Source: Lachancea dasiensis
Taxonomy: Eukaryota > Ascomycota > Saccharomycetes > Saccharomycetales > Saccharomycetaceae
NCBI GenBank assembly: GCA_900074725.1
Contig: LT598454.1
Coordinates: 130,854-194,853 of the forward strand
Direction of reading: 5' to 3'
Length of the DNA stretch: 64,000 nucleotides
Positions 47,198 to 57,984 of the stretch are shown in pieces. The notes under the pieces are model-generated. The model ran no database searches. It was given only the letters and a program-made list of their open reading frames with translations, and had not been told where the DNA came from. The stretch's first letter is position 1. Every line of letters begins with the position of its first letter. Made by a program: the position numbers and the translations under genes.

Positions 47198-50100
47198 TCA
47201 CTCGCCGTGTCCCATGGGCTGAAGCCTATTAACAGCATCCGATAAGCGTTTGTTGGCCGATAACGACGCAGTTCTCCCTACTCCAGACTCACGTTTCATT
47301 TGACGTTGTAGTTCTTCGCTTAGTTGTAGCCTCAGAATATTCTTTATGTCGACAAGGGAAAATTGTTGCAGACCACCGTCATTGGCACGTTCAATGACAC
47401 TATATTCGCTCGCTCCACACATGGTGAAGTAATCAAACGCCGGAGCCAGGGTCACTTTTAGAGGCGTATTGCTAACATTCCTACAAGCTTGCTGCAAAAT
47501 ATTAATATTCCTCTGCATCTTTCTGATACCATTGTGGTTAAGCGCCACAATGCCACGAGACCCAACAGTTAGCACTACATTGAGAAAATTTGCAAGGCCC
47601 CCAAAAATAAGCTCCTTTTGATTAGGTTCAATAGTTTCTCGCAGACGGCTTTCAAACATCGCAAGCTCCCTAGTGAAAGCAGATATATTTTGGTCCATTT
47701 CAAAACTTGCCACTTCGGGACACCATGGAGACTCTTGCAAAAACTTGGTTAGGTAAAAAATGGATCTTGCCCTTACATCATAGCGGAGAGATGCCCACAA
47801 CCTGTTTTCCATGGTTTCAAACTTGCTTATATTATTTTGGAAAACTTGGGCGCTTTCTTTATTGAGAACAAGCTTTAACCCACTTATGTTAGGGATACTC
47901 TCAATGTCTGAAATCTCAAATAAAGACCACTCCCACCTTAAAAAATTCGAGCCCAAAGAACTTCCCAACACATCGTTTTCCGCATACTCAGATACGTTCG
48001 CTAGCCCCATCAGCCACACCTTCACATCCTTCACTGTGTTCAAAAATAAAGCTATCGTTTCTAATGTTAATGGGTTGAACAAATCCTGTTTCTTCAGATT
48101 TCTGTCACGCTGATAAAAATTTGGACACGCCTTCAGGAGTTGATCGATCTCATCCCTTAAGCAATCTGCATCGCCTTCATATATCCTTCTTGTAAAATCC
48201 CTCAGTTTGGTATCCTCTGTCCATATACTATTGATTTTCTTGTCCAACCTCTTATTTACCGAGGTTCCTAAAAGTTCCGTCTGAACTTGTAGACAATATG
48301 AATGAAACCTGTCGAGCAATTTCAGTACAATTTTCACAACTTTCGGCTTGTAGGCATAAGACGTGTTGAATAAACACATAACCATGTGAACTAAATTTTT
48401 GAAATTGATAGCCGCCGTGAAAACTGGTCGATACCCTAGCTGTTGCTCTACTGCGTAAGGATTTATCGATTCCACACTTGCCTTGAACTGGTAGGTCAAT
48501 GTTAGGTCTAGCTGAGGAAGAAATTCGTTATCCATAAATTTGGTGAAAAATGTGAAAGGGCTTATTGAAGCTGTAGAACCTTCAGAAGAAACGACGCCCT
48601 CGCTTCCTTTAATGAAGAGATACAGTGACTCGAGGATGAAGGTAAAGTTGAAAATTCTAGGCGGTACCAAGGTTTCTTCTTGCTCGAAAACTTCCTCTTC
48701 AAGATATATCGACTTCAGCTCTAAATTGGAAGAAGCCGAAAATCCCGGAAACATGTCCTTTAGTAGATCTTTAAGGTCCTTAGTATGATCCCTGGTGGAT
48801 GATCCGTTATCTAGATTATGCTGTAGAGAATAAGTTAGGGGCTTTTTAACTTCGCTTAAATTATTGTTGGAATAGCGTGAATTAGAAAGTTTAGTCCTAG
48901 GAAGGTCGCGTAACTTAGAGTCATTCGTGTAACTTTTAATAAGGTGCTCAACTTCGCTTAGAAGTTTCTTCCATATTTCATCGAATTGATACTCCTCTCC
49001 AACAACAGAAGATGGCTGCAAAGCTTTGGAGATTTCATATATTGCCCGGTGGGCTTGTAACGCAAACAGAAGTTTTGAAAATATCTCCCAAAATACGTTC
49101 CTCAAGAGCAGTGGAAGAATCTCAAAGCCAGGAAAACCAAAGTCATTTTCATTTTCTAACGATACAGTGAATTTTATCAAAGAAGGATGTTTTGTTCGCA
49201 TTGCATCCGTTGCCTGAGTAATAACGTTATGAATTTCCTCTTTGGCGCGACTAGCAATACTTAGAAGAGCAAGATGAAGATCGCCTAAGTCATTCAGTAT
49301 GTTTAATAGATCGAAAAGTCTCTCGAATATTGCTTCCCGAGCATAGTTCTGAATCATCGGTTCATTTACTGCCGAAGATGTCATAATTTTCAGTTTTTCC
49401 AAAAAGTTGTCCAGCTCCACGTTCGAAGTAATGGATTTTTCGTCTATTTCAAGATCAACAGTATTAGTCAAGTAGCTCTCCACATTACTATAGTTTCCAT
49501 CCGAATTTTGGGGAATCTTCACTTCATACCTAGGACTCACAGCAGATCTTTTGGAGTAAATCAGGTCGTTGATGTCTTCAATCAGTGTCTCGAAGAGAGT
49601 GTGCTTTTGTGATTCCAAGATTTGTTTTGTGGTTTGAAGTGCAGGAATTTGCCAAAGCCCATATGTATGCGCCAGGGAAAAGCCGCGTGTTAAGGCTTCT
49701 TTGGCCTGAAAATAGGTTTTCTGCCTCAAAAAATCTTCGGCAGTATCAGGGATACCCAGCAAAAAGTCCACCGCTTCGAGAATAGCAACCATTTTATTGA
49801 TTCCCTGCGAATTCTCGTTTAGCTCTTCTAGGTACGTCGAGGATCCTAGGAGATCGGCACCAGAGCCTGCAATATTGTGTTTTATATCCTGAATATTTTC
49901 CTGAGACTCATTGATGAGCTCCACAGTTTGCTCATAGGATGCGATGTTGGTATTAAATGCCTGATAGTGCTCGTTCACCGCATATTGAAGGTTATTAGCC
50001 AGCCGTATGCTCAAATTTTGGAATTCTTTATGTCTGTATCCGAGGCCAACCGATGTGTCATCCAAAAATGCCAATGCGAGTTCCAATGGGTTGGCATCCG

Positions 50101-50251
50101 CAGTAATAACCTTATTCCATTCGGAAGATATTAGATTCAAGTCATTTTGAAGATCGTTCAGCGCGCTGTTCATGGCGGCCTTTTCTGATTGACTAGCATT
50201 GTTTACCGACAGTGCTCTCTTTCGTTGAGAGGGAATGGAAAGGTGGCTCAT
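47198..50251 (-). CDS. SEC8: exocyst subunit Sec8
   Basis: A large exocyst subunit for polarised secretion. The 1017-residue protein begins at the ATG at 50251 (MSHLSIPSQRKRALSVNN); the frame before it starts without an ATG. The N-terminal coiled region has AMNSALNDLQNDLNLI and NPLELALAFLDDTSVGLG, nearly identical to S. cerevisiae Sec8. The remainder is a predicted helical rod with conserved segments such as LAHTYGLWQIPALQTTK and WLMGLANVSEYAEND. It ends in a Ser/Arg tail. It lies about 9 kb from EXO84, so two exocyst genes share this neighbourhood. Confidence 0.96.
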   Translation of the reverse strand: MSHLSIPSQRKRALSVNNASQSEKAAMNSALNDLQNDLNLISSEWNKVITADANPLELALAFLDDTSVGLGYRHKEFQNLSIRLANNLQYAVNEHYQAFNTNIASYEQTVELINESQENIQDIKHNIAGSGADLLGSSTYLEELNENSQGINKMVAILEAVDFLLGIPDTAEDFLRQKTYFQAKEALTRGFSLAHTYGLWQIPALQTTKQILESQKHTLFETLIEDINDLIYSKRSAVSPRYEVKIPQNSDGNYSNVESYLTNTVDLEIDEKSITSNVELDNFLEKLKIMTSSAVNEPMIQNYAREAIFERLFDLLNILNDLGDLHLALLSIASRAKEEIHNVITQATDAMRTKHPSLIKFTVSLENENDFGFPGFEILPLLLRNVFWEIFSKLLFALQAHRAIYEISKALQPSSVVGEEYQFDEIWKKLLSEVEHLIKSYTNDSKLRDLPRTKLSNSRYSNNNLSEVKKPLTYSLQHNLDNGSSTRDHTKDLKDLLKDMFPGFSASSNLELKSIYLEEEVFEQEETLVPPRIFNFTFILESLYLFIKGSEGVVSSEGSTASISPFTFFTKFMDNEFLPQLDLTLTYQFKASVESINPYAVEQQLGYRPVFTAAINFKNLVHMVMCLFNTSYAYKPKVVKIVLKLLDRFHSYCLQVQTELLGTSVNKRLDKKINSIWTEDTKLRDFTRRIYEGDADCLRDEIDQLLKACPNFYQRDRNLKKQDLFNPLTLETIALFLNTVKDVKVWLMGLANVSEYAENDVLGSSLGSNFLRWEWSLFEISDIESIPNISGLKLVLNKESAQVFQNNISKFETMENRLWASLRYDVRARSIFYLTKFLQESPWCPEVASFEMDQNISAFTRELAMFESRLRETIEPNQKELIFGGLANFLNVVLTVGSRGIVALNHNGIRKMQRNINILQQACRNVSNTPLKVTLAPAFDYFTMCGASEYSVIERANDGGLQQFSLVDIKNILRLQLSEELQRQMKRESGVGRTASLSANKRLSDAVNRLQPMGHGE

Positions 50252-50792
50252 TGGCCTGCTACAATTTGGCCTATGCGGGTTCACGTTTTCAATACCGGTT
50301 ACACTTTCACTTAAGGAATCTACTTAGCTTATGTGTTCGAATAGGTGCTTCGTCAAAAAAGATCTCCTAATGATTCCCTTTGAAATACTTGGTCTCGCCG
50401 CGTGTGTGTTGAAGTGTATATAGGTCTACAAATCCCGATATCGTTTTTGGTTTGGGCCTGAAGTTCCCCGGAAGTTTCTACATATTTCCTATTATGAAGT
50501 TTCCTCTAAAATTCTCTAGCACTTGCATTTATATATTAGTCCGCTCAAGCATGTACTCGTGCCTCTCGTGAACATGGTTTCGTATCACCGAAAGAAGTAT
50601 CGCAAAGGTTATCATTGCAACGCCGTTACACTCTAGTTACTATAGAAAACCAATGTGCAAGGTTTAAGATGGTGGCGACACTGTTTATATTTGGTTTTGG
50701 TAAAAACCAATTTTGTGACAAGCATTTAACTTGGGAATATAGAAGACTTGCGGCCAATGATGAGCTTAGGTGGTAATTGATTGTGAGTGCTG
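50252..50792. other. SEC8 promoter and VPS15 3' region
   Basis: A 541-base span. No recognisable motif or RNA gene. Confidence 0.45.
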
Positions 50793-53700
50793 TTACTTGT
50801 AAATATTGATTACACCAGAGCGATCAGCGGAAATGACAATGTGATTGGCTTTGACTTTCACAATGGCAATAGAACTAACAGTGGCATTATGCAAATTAGA
50901 TTCGCTTTTAGTTTGTTCTGTTCTGGAGGAAGTCCTCTGCTTGATTAGTACTGTAGTACTGGCTGTCAATTGAATGGGCTTAAATTTTGTGTCCTTGACA
51001 GCATTTCCAGTTGCCAGTTGGGTACCAGTTTTCTCTTTGGGATTAAAACACATGATGCTGTTACCTTCTAGTGCTGAGACCAAAACGTTCTGACCTTGAA
51101 CAACCATTGAGCCAATTGGACTGCAGGCAAATTGTTCAAATGAAGTTTTTAATTTGTCACACTTAATGGTGTTTGCAATGTAATCTCCAATTGGCGGAAT
51201 CATATCGGTTTGCAACACAATCTGTTTACATTGACGTCTTGAATAATCCCACAGTGTGAAATAGGTCGACGCTGAGCCCCCGACCACCAGCACGCATCTC
51301 TCTTCCCGCTTGCCAAGGGGCGAATACGGAACGATGCTAGTGATAGGTAAGCCATCCGAAAAAGTCCAGCTTTGTATCAAATTCCCAAATCTCGAATCCC
51401 AAACATCAATCACACCTCTAGAAGAGCCCATAATAATCGAAGCCTTATCCGGACCTACAGCAAAACAAAGAACAGCCCCATGGAGGGGATCATTTTCGAC
51501 TCTTCTGACAATAGACATGAAACGAGGATCCACGATCAAAACTGCCGAGGTGTTAGTTAACACAACAATGAGAGGATCATCATCAGAGGGAATCAGGGAA
51601 AGTTGAATGGGATACTCTGTGGACCGTAATTTCAACTTTCTGATGACTTGCAAGCTCGTGAAAATTCTGACCCCTTTCATTTCTTCGGTGTTCACTTTGA
51701 CAACAAGAACAGTACCGCCTCTACTGGCTACCGCGAATAAATCAAAGCCTTGTATAGGTTTTATGTCAACAACAGAAGATCCTGTATCTAAGATCAACGA
51801 GGGCCCATGTGTTTCTCCCGCTAAGACTTTAGGTATATTCCAGAGCTTAACATAGCCTTCCTCTGAGCCACTAAGGACGTAAGAATCGTGTGGGCTTGCG
51901 GCTAGTACATTTATTGTTGACGATTTCCCCTCAGTGACTTGAAACAAAAATTGAAGTCGTGAATAAGCCGCGGTCGTTGCTTTGGGCGTAACATTGCTCC
52001 TCACACTGGAGAAGTGGCTGAATTCGGGAAAACTTCTGAATGACGGCTTTACATCCAAGCTCCGAAGGAAGCAATGTATGTTTTTATCATGTCCTTCGTA
52101 ACTGTTCTTTACAGTGTAAACCGAAGGAGACATAGAGCTTTCTTTGGTTGTTGACTCTCTTATAATTTGGGGCTTGAATTTTGAGCCTTCCAACTGGACG
52201 TAAACATTATCCAAATTTGACGTCAATGTCGCAGAAGCTTTTGCGTTCATTTGAATGGATTTTGTGAGATCGACTGAGCTGTTGAGAGCAAGTTTGTGAA
52301 AGTTACTTCTGTAAGATTGTTGTGGATTTCCCTTGTTTTTCACAATCATATGGGAGCTTTCCTTTAGCTGAGCTCCGTTATTAAGAAATAAAATATCAAA
52401 GAAGACGTTTCTTGGTGATCTGCTGTATGACAGAGATCCTTTTTTTTTTGGCGACAAAGCTTCATGAAGTGGATTGTTTGAAATGATAGCATCCGGCTTG
52501 CGAGCAATCATTTTTGCAACGCGAAACACATAAGATCTCATTGACGTGATTTTCCAAATATCATTGTTCTTTAGCCCAACCGCTTTTATCTTCTCCAACC
52601 AGCCTTTATCCTCATTTGTAACCATAATCTCACGATTGTCTGCTAGTATGATCGAGGCTTCAGATAGCTTATAACCGCTCGCAAGGCCGTAATTCTTGGC
52701 CGTGAAATCTTTATTGATGAAAACTGCACTAGTGTTACCAAATGAATCCTTTTGTTTGCTTGGGATCTGCTTCCAAAAGAGACTACTACTTGATCGAAGA
52801 GACCAAGTGCAAATCAGGTTATAAACCGTTCTCGTTAAGGGCTTTTTGCAACTGGATATCATAGACTCTAAAGTTAGCTGGACGTCAAACTCGAAATAAG
52901 GTTTGATAATTGGATAAAGTAGGCAGTAAACTTCAGCCCGTGAGAGCTTATCGGAGATCTCAACTAGCTGAGATAGAGCAAATCTTCTAATCCAAACGTT
53001 AGGATGAAGCAATAGAGCTGAAACAATGTTAGAAATGTCGAAGAAAAACTTTTTATGCACAAGTCCAATTGAGCAAAGAGTTTTCAGGCTCTTGAGTACC
53101 ATCACTACGACTAGCTCTTCAGAATCTGTGATGGTTTGAATAAGTAAAGGCAGGATGTACTGTTCTAAGGTTATTGGACCTAGAAGAATGGCAATACCTG
53201 TGATCGATTTCATTAGGCTAATCCTTAGTGAAGCGTTCTTATCATTCAGATAGGTGATTAAATGGCTGAGAACCACATCATTGGCCTTCTCCCTACCAAA
53301 AAGAGTACAAAGTGGAAGGATGTTGGATAGTAATGCAATCTTCACACTAGCTTGATTGTCTGTTAACAACGCGACGGTGATTTCCTCAAAGTTATGAATT
53401 AGTTTACGTTTCTGCTTGCGTATAACATCCATATACTCATTGTTTGAGTATTCATCTTTGTTAATAGAGAAAGAATATTCATGGAACCTGTTAGCTGATT
53501 CAGCTATTTCGCCCAATTCCTCTGCTAGAGCCATTCTGACATACTCATTGTGTTTAGTTACCTGCGTAAGCTTTTTGAGCCGCGGTAATAAGTAGTCAGT
53601 GAACAAGGACTCATTGATTCGATTAATCTTAGTCGTTAGTGTTAGAAGCTGAGATAGGGCGTGGACCGAAAGTGCTTGAACGCCAGGGCAATCGTCGAAA

Positions 53701-55061
53701 AACATCCAAACAATAAAGGGAATTATCCGATCAAGTTTATTGTTATCTGAAACGTATTGAGAAAATGCAAGGACAAGTTCTATGCATCGTAACTTAACAA
53801 TGTTAGACTTTATAGCCCTTAAAGCAGGCAAGAGGATGGACAATAATAGTAGAGAAGATTGATCCGCAACAGAAGGATTTTTTGTGCTGTAGGGCTGGAG
53901 CTCAATTTTACCCACATTAGGCAGGCTTAATTGTAGGTGATGCTTCTCCCCCATTTTCTGGGCAGGCTCAGCTACTTTTTTCAGCGGATAGCCCAAAGAT
54001 GAGCAAATCTTAGGAAAGTCTCTGTAAATCCTCTCCACTTGTTCGTCTATCTTGAAGGATAGATCGCATAGTTGCACGCTACTGAAAATCTTGTCTGTCA
54101 TCGGCGTCGGTTCGTCCGTGGAAGATAGCACCCTAAAGTAGTCGTAGTAGAAGGTATAGAAATGTTCGGGAAAAAAGTTTCCCCGAAACTTTTGTAAGGT
54201 ATCTTTGACACTGATTCTTTCAGCAGGATTTCGTTTTATCAGGCCCATTATTAAATCTTTGATATCTCCATCATCCAGATGGTTGTCCAGAAACTCCCGT
54301 GGGTCATATTCTCCATTCTGATATCTGAACAATTGAGAAAGATTGAAAATACAATATCCCTCTGTGAAAATTTCGGCAATACAACAACCGGCACTGAAAA
54401 GATCCATTTCGCATGTTAGCTCGTGTTTCTGTTCATCTTTATACTTGACTGAGTCAAACCTCTCTGGGGCGATGTAGCAGCTTCGTCTTTGCGAAGTGTC
54501 AAAATAAAAAGCATACTCGCCCGGATTGTCTTCAGGTAGATATGTAGGTTTCAGGTGGTTTGAAAAATCTGCTAGTACAAGCCAGTTCCAGCTGGTTAGC
54601 AACAAATTTTCCAATTTTAGGTCACCGTGGCATATCCCATGAGAGTGAATGTCATCTAGGGCTCGCAGAAACTGGAATACAATAAACTTGAGCTCAATGG
54701 GTTCTAAAAAGGGTCTTGTACTCAGTCGATCATAGGCACTAGATTTCAAATGTTGTCTAATCAGATAACCAGCTCTGTCAGATTCAACAATCTTGCTATA
54801 ATTCAAAGTGTTTGGTAGCTGTGCCAAAACCAGAGCTTCTCGTTGCAACTTCTTTTGAATTGTTGCTAACTCGTAATCATCGCTGGGCTTTAGGAATACT
54901 TTGATCACTATTTCGCCATTAGGGTCTACAGCCTTGCATGTTTTCAAAAATCGCGATGAGTTGAGCTGCGAAAGATAGTGAACTTCATCCAACACATCGA
55001 TATATGATGAGATTGCAATGGAAGGGGCTGTATGGGCAGCAAGGGACAATTGCACCCCCAT
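50793..55061 (-). CDS. VPS15: Vps15 regulatory kinase of the PI3-kinase complex
   Basis: A membrane-anchored pseudokinase-like Ser/Thr kinase that binds and activates Vps34 for PI3P production in vacuolar sorting and autophagy. The 1422-residue protein starts at the ATG at 55061, chosen because it yields MGVQLSLAAHTAPSIA with Gly2 for N-myristoylation; the longer frame would bury this. The kinase domain covers about 20 to 310, with HGDLKLEN at 145 to 152 in place of HRD and DFS in place of DFG, both as in S. cerevisiae Vps15. HEAT repeats cover about 370 to 760 (LEQYILPLLIQTITDSEEL) and WD40 repeats about 1040 to 1422. It ends in GVINIYK. Confidence 0.97.
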   Translation of the reverse strand: MGVQLSLAAHTAPSIAISSYIDVLDEVHYLSQLNSSRFLKTCKAVDPNGEIVIKVFLKPSDDYELATIQKKLQREALVLAQLPNTLNYSKIVESDRAGYLIRQHLKSSAYDRLSTRPFLEPIELKFIVFQFLRALDDIHSHGICHGDLKLENLLLTSWNWLVLADFSNHLKPTYLPEDNPGEYAFYFDTSQRRSCYIAPERFDSVKYKDEQKHELTCEMDLFSAGCCIAEIFTEGYCIFNLSQLFRYQNGEYDPREFLDNHLDDGDIKDLIMGLIKRNPAERISVKDTLQKFRGNFFPEHFYTFYYDYFRVLSSTDEPTPMTDKIFSSVQLCDLSFKIDEQVERIYRDFPKICSSLGYPLKKVAEPAQKMGEKHHLQLSLPNVGKIELQPYSTKNPSVADQSSLLLLSILLPALRAIKSNIVKLRCIELVLAFSQYVSDNNKLDRIIPFIVWMFFDDCPGVQALSVHALSQLLTLTTKINRINESLFTDYLLPRLKKLTQVTKHNEYVRMALAEELGEIAESANRFHEYSFSINKDEYSNNEYMDVIRKQKRKLIHNFEEITVALLTDNQASVKIALLSNILPLCTLFGREKANDVVLSHLITYLNDKNASLRISLMKSITGIAILLGPITLEQYILPLLIQTITDSEELVVVMVLKSLKTLCSIGLVHKKFFFDISNIVSALLLHPNVWIRRFALSQLVEISDKLSRAEVYCLLYPIIKPYFEFDVQLTLESMISSCKKPLTRTVYNLICTWSLRSSSSLFWKQIPSKQKDSFGNTSAVFINKDFTAKNYGLASGYKLSEASIILADNREIMVTNEDKGWLEKIKAVGLKNNDIWKITSMRSYVFRVAKMIARKPDAIISNNPLHEALSPKKKGSLSYSRSPRNVFFDILFLNNGAQLKESSHMIVKNKGNPQQSYRSNFHKLALNSSVDLTKSIQMNAKASATLTSNLDNVYVQLEGSKFKPQIIRESTTKESSMSPSVYTVKNSYEGHDKNIHCFLRSLDVKPSFRSFPEFSHFSSVRSNVTPKATTAAYSRLQFLFQVTEGKSSTINVLAASPHDSYVLSGSEEGYVKLWNIPKVLAGETHGPSLILDTGSSVVDIKPIQGFDLFAVASRGGTVLVVKVNTEEMKGVRIFTSLQVIRKLKLRSTEYPIQLSLIPSDDDPLIVVLTNTSAVLIVDPRFMSIVRRVENDPLHGAVLCFAVGPDKASIIMGSSRGVIDVWDSRFGNLIQSWTFSDGLPITSIVPYSPLGKREERCVLVVGGSASTYFTLWDYSRRQCKQIVLQTDMIPPIGDYIANTIKCDKLKTSFEQFACSPIGSMVVQGQNVLVSALEGNSIMCFNPKEKTGTQLATGNAVKDTKFKPIQLTASTTVLIKQRTSSRTEQTKSESNLHNATVSSIAIVKVKANHIVISADRSGVINIYK

Positions 55062-55553
55062 TGGAAGCAGCGTTTCTATCAATTTCACTTTAAGGTTTAT
55101 TCTTTATACAAATTGGTAGTAAAACGATTCATTGAAGGTCCGTTACGTTCATCGTTACTTTATGTCATTTAAAAGTTTCATGACACCATTATCGTACATG
55201 CCGTGATAAGATTGGGCCTTATATTTATATATAATAAATAGATCAACTCACGCTTAGTTTTCTCTACCTATTACTAGCTACCAGATTATAGGTAGTTGCA
55301 TTAAGTTCCACTTATACTTGAAGTCTGTCTCAGGGGCTAAACCTAAACTGTTCTTGAAACACCATCTGAAAACGATTACTGACATTATCCTGTCATCTTG
55401 AGCTTTCCTATCTTGGTCCTACAGCACAGGCCATACAAAACAACCATGGAAGACCAGGCAAACTATGACTGCAGTATATGAGAAATAAAGCCCTATGTTA
55501 TTATTTGATTTTTTTTTATTTTTACGTTTGCTCGAATGATATTCTACAATCCG
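55062..55553. other. VPS15 promoter and SMK1 3' region
   Basis: A 492-base AT-rich span. Nothing else recognised. Confidence 0.45.
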
Positions 55554-56795
55554 TCAAGTAGATACTTGCTCTTTGAAGGCTTGCACTTCCTCGTAAATAG
55601 CACACCTCAACTTGTGCATTGACGTGAGTTGAATTTCATAAGAGTAGTCAAATGGTCCTCTCGGGCAGCCAGGTTCGTCATCGGGATTCCTGACATCTTC
55701 GAGAAAAGGATGTTCTACGATTTCATCAACTTTCAATCGCCTGTCCGGATCCCAGGTAAGTAAGCAATCGAGCAAATGTTGAGCATCCGGGCCAAGATCA
55801 GGATATATTAAGGGCCACGGGCGCCTTTTGACCTCTATTCCAGAGGCAAAGATATCATAGCACCTAGCTGAACAGTATTTAGCAATCGTGTCTGGATTTG
55901 GCGTTCCTAAAACTTTCTGTATTTCAGAAACCTGATGCAATGAGTCTTGTCCCATAAAGAGGGGCTTTCTTCCGTAGAGTTCTGCTAAAATACAGCCGAC
56001 TGCCCAGATATCGATGGATTTTGAGTATGGCTTATGGGAGAGAATCAGTTCGGGGGCTCGATACCACCGAGTAGCCACGTAATTTGTAATGTGGATATCC
56101 CCTCGTTTAGAGTTTGAAAAATGAGGTGAGATTCCCCGGGCCAAGCCAAAGTCGCATATTTTTAGCTGTCCGCTTATTGAGCATAAAACATTGCCCGGTT
56201 TCAAATCTCTATGAATAACATCTGCGCTATGAATATATTTTAGCCCACACACAATTTGGTACAGAAAGTGCTTAATGTGGAATTCAGAGAATTGAACCGT
56301 CGAATGAATCACCCGAGCCAGGTCATAATCCACTAGCTCCTGATAGCAATAAAGTCCATCAAAAGGCTTCTCTGTCACAATCTCCAAATCGAGAAGACTG
56401 ACAATATTCTTATGGCCCTTAAAGAAATTCAAGAACTTCAACTCCCTAATGGCTCTTTTCATCAATATTTCTCTGTGAAAAATATTGGTGACTTTTTTGA
56501 TCGCCAAGGGACAGGGTTTACCTACCTCCCTCTTGTCAATTGCGGATACTACCACACCATAGGAGCCCTTTCCTAAAATCTGGACGACCTCATAGTTTCC
56601 TGGGGTCGAAAAGCTAGCTTTTTGGTATATATTTCTGATCGCAGCTGCTGCGGTTGGATTTGCAGCAAGGGAATTATCAATGTTGTCGATGCTGTTTAAG
56701 GGCCTTCCAGGTTTGTTAAGCAAAGAGTCGCGCGAGATAGTATTTGTTTGATTCAATATCTTTTGATTTGACTGGAGAGCAATAAAGGAAGCCAT
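55554..56795 (-). CDS. SMK1: sporulation MAP kinase Smk1
   Basis: An atypical MAP kinase needed for spore wall morphogenesis in late meiosis; Ssp2 activates it rather than a MAPKK. The 413-residue protein has the Gly-rich loop ILGKGSYGVVVSAID, the catalytic VIHRDLKPGNVL, and DFGLARGISPHF. The activation-loop motif is T237-N238-Y239, the TNY characteristic of Smk1 rather than TEY. YVATRWYRAPEL follows. A Ser/Asn-rich N-terminal extension of about 60 residues precedes the domain. The start ATG is at 56795. S. cerevisiae SMK1 (YPR054W) neighbours SEC8; here VPS15 lies between them. Confidence 0.96.
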   Translation of the reverse strand: MASFIALQSNQKILNQTNTISRDSLLNKPGRPLNSIDNIDNSLAANPTAAAAIRNIYQKASFSTPGNYEVVQILGKGSYGVVVSAIDKREVGKPCPLAIKKVTNIFHREILMKRAIRELKFLNFFKGHKNIVSLLDLEIVTEKPFDGLYCYQELVDYDLARVIHSTVQFSEFHIKHFLYQIVCGLKYIHSADVIHRDLKPGNVLCSISGQLKICDFGLARGISPHFSNSKRGDIHITNYVATRWYRAPELILSHKPYSKSIDIWAVGCILAELYGRKPLFMGQDSLHQVSEIQKVLGTPNPDTIAKYCSARCYDIFASGIEVKRRPWPLIYPDLGPDAQHLLDCLLTWDPDRRLKVDEIVEHPFLEDVRNPDDEPGCPRGPFDYSYEIQLTSMHKLRCAIYEEVQAFKEQVST

Positions 56796-57291
56796 TTTCG
56801 AAGACTAGGAATGTAGGGCTTTAACTCCAAGTGCTCATTGAGACCGGGATTCTTTACTAGACTTGTGTTTGTTTCCCATGGCCTTTTATTACACTGACGC
56901 TGACGCTACACGGGCTTCTTCATATCATGCTTGACGTCCGTAGGTTCAACAAAGCTAGAGTCTTCTCTACGCCCTCAGCTTACTCGTATGGCTTAGTGGA
57001 CATTCAACAAGATCATTTTGAGCTTAACGATATATTTAGGCGCACGAGAATTGACTGGTCTAGATAATCTACCGTAGTCTAATAACAGAGCATCAAAACT
57101 GCGATTTTTGTTAAACGGCATGGCTAGCATACTTCTGGGCAGAATTGGTATGTAAGCATCAATCATCTGCTGAAATAATCCTGACGATAAATATTTCGCT
57201 TTTGTTATAATATTCGTAAAAGGGTGCGCGATCGGTTGAGATATATGAGTAGAGTTAACCTTGAACAATATCATGCTTCTTTTGCTACCAA
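56796..57291. other. SMK1 promoter with a 93-codon open frame
   Basis: A 496-base span. A minus-strand frame from an ATG at 57274 to 56993 (93 codons) starts 18 bases after the stop of the upstream gene. Its product is basic and unrecognised. I did not find a clear middle-sporulation element (CRCAAAW) before SMK1. Confidence 0.45.
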
Positions 57292-57984
57292 TCAAATCTG
57301 GTTGAACTCATGCTCAATCTTTTCCAGTGGGCTGGTTTCATGAAAGCCGCAATGAGTTGACAATAACTGCAGGTTGCGGCTGGCAATTTGACTGACTTCT
57401 GGGTTGTACAGGCCACAAAATTCCAAAGCATCCTTAGGGGGTATCGTTTTCCTACCATCTTTCAAAACATACTTTGTAATCGAAATTGATGCCAGCTGCA
57501 AGCCACCGTTGATTAAGAAGCGGCTTAGTACATATATCCACTTTTCGTCCCAACATAAAATGCAGCTACGTATCTCGTATGGTTGGAAAGGCTTAATCTC
57601 CTTTAAAAAGTTTGTAAACACATTGGCCACCGGAACATAAGGATACTGCTTAGAGTTGAGAAATAGTTTTTGAAATACCTTTGTCATCAAGTCAGTTCTT
57701 GCGATGTCGAGTTCTTCGAAATATGTACTATTGCTCTTGTGCATGTAGAAGTCGCACTCAAACGGCGAAGCGTACGTCTTAAGACTAGTATACGAGAAGC
57801 AACCATTGTCATCTTTCTGTAAACTCTCTATGTTCTTAGTATGTGTGCCTTTAAACTGAGGAATGATGAGATTGCGGAAGACAGGGATGTAGAATCGCAC
57901 AAAATAGGCGCCAGGAAGACTTTTATATGTGGAAAGAAGAATAAGGATGAGCAGGTACTTTGCAGCAAGTAATTTCAGCCCCAT
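57292..57984 (-). CDS. YBR096W: YBR096W-like, THEM6-type hotdog protein
   Basis: A 230-residue protein, the same length as S. cerevisiae YBR096W, which sits beside VPS15 and RXT2 there. An N-terminal membrane segment (LLAAKYLLILILLSTYKSLP) is followed by a hotdog-like domain related to 4-hydroxybenzoyl-CoA thioesterases. Its hallmark is CDFYMHKSNSTYFEELDIAR around residues 76 to 95. Later comes PFQPYEIRSCILCWDEKWIY. In animals this layout is THEM6. Thioesterase activity has not been shown, as far as I know, and I do not identify catalytic residues with certainty. S. cerevisiae YBR096W is reported at the ER. The start ATG at 57984 precedes the membrane segment. Confidence 0.87.
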   Translation of the reverse strand: MGLKLLAAKYLLILILLSTYKSLPGAYFVRFYIPVFRNLIIPQFKGTHTKNIESLQKDDNGCFSYTSLKTYASPFECDFYMHKSNSTYFEELDIARTDLMTKVFQKLFLNSKQYPYVPVANVFTNFLKEIKPFQPYEIRSCILCWDEKWIYVLSRFLINGGLQLASISITKYVLKDGRKTIPPKDALEFCGLYNPEVSQIASRNLQLLSTHCGFHETSPLEKIEHEFNQI

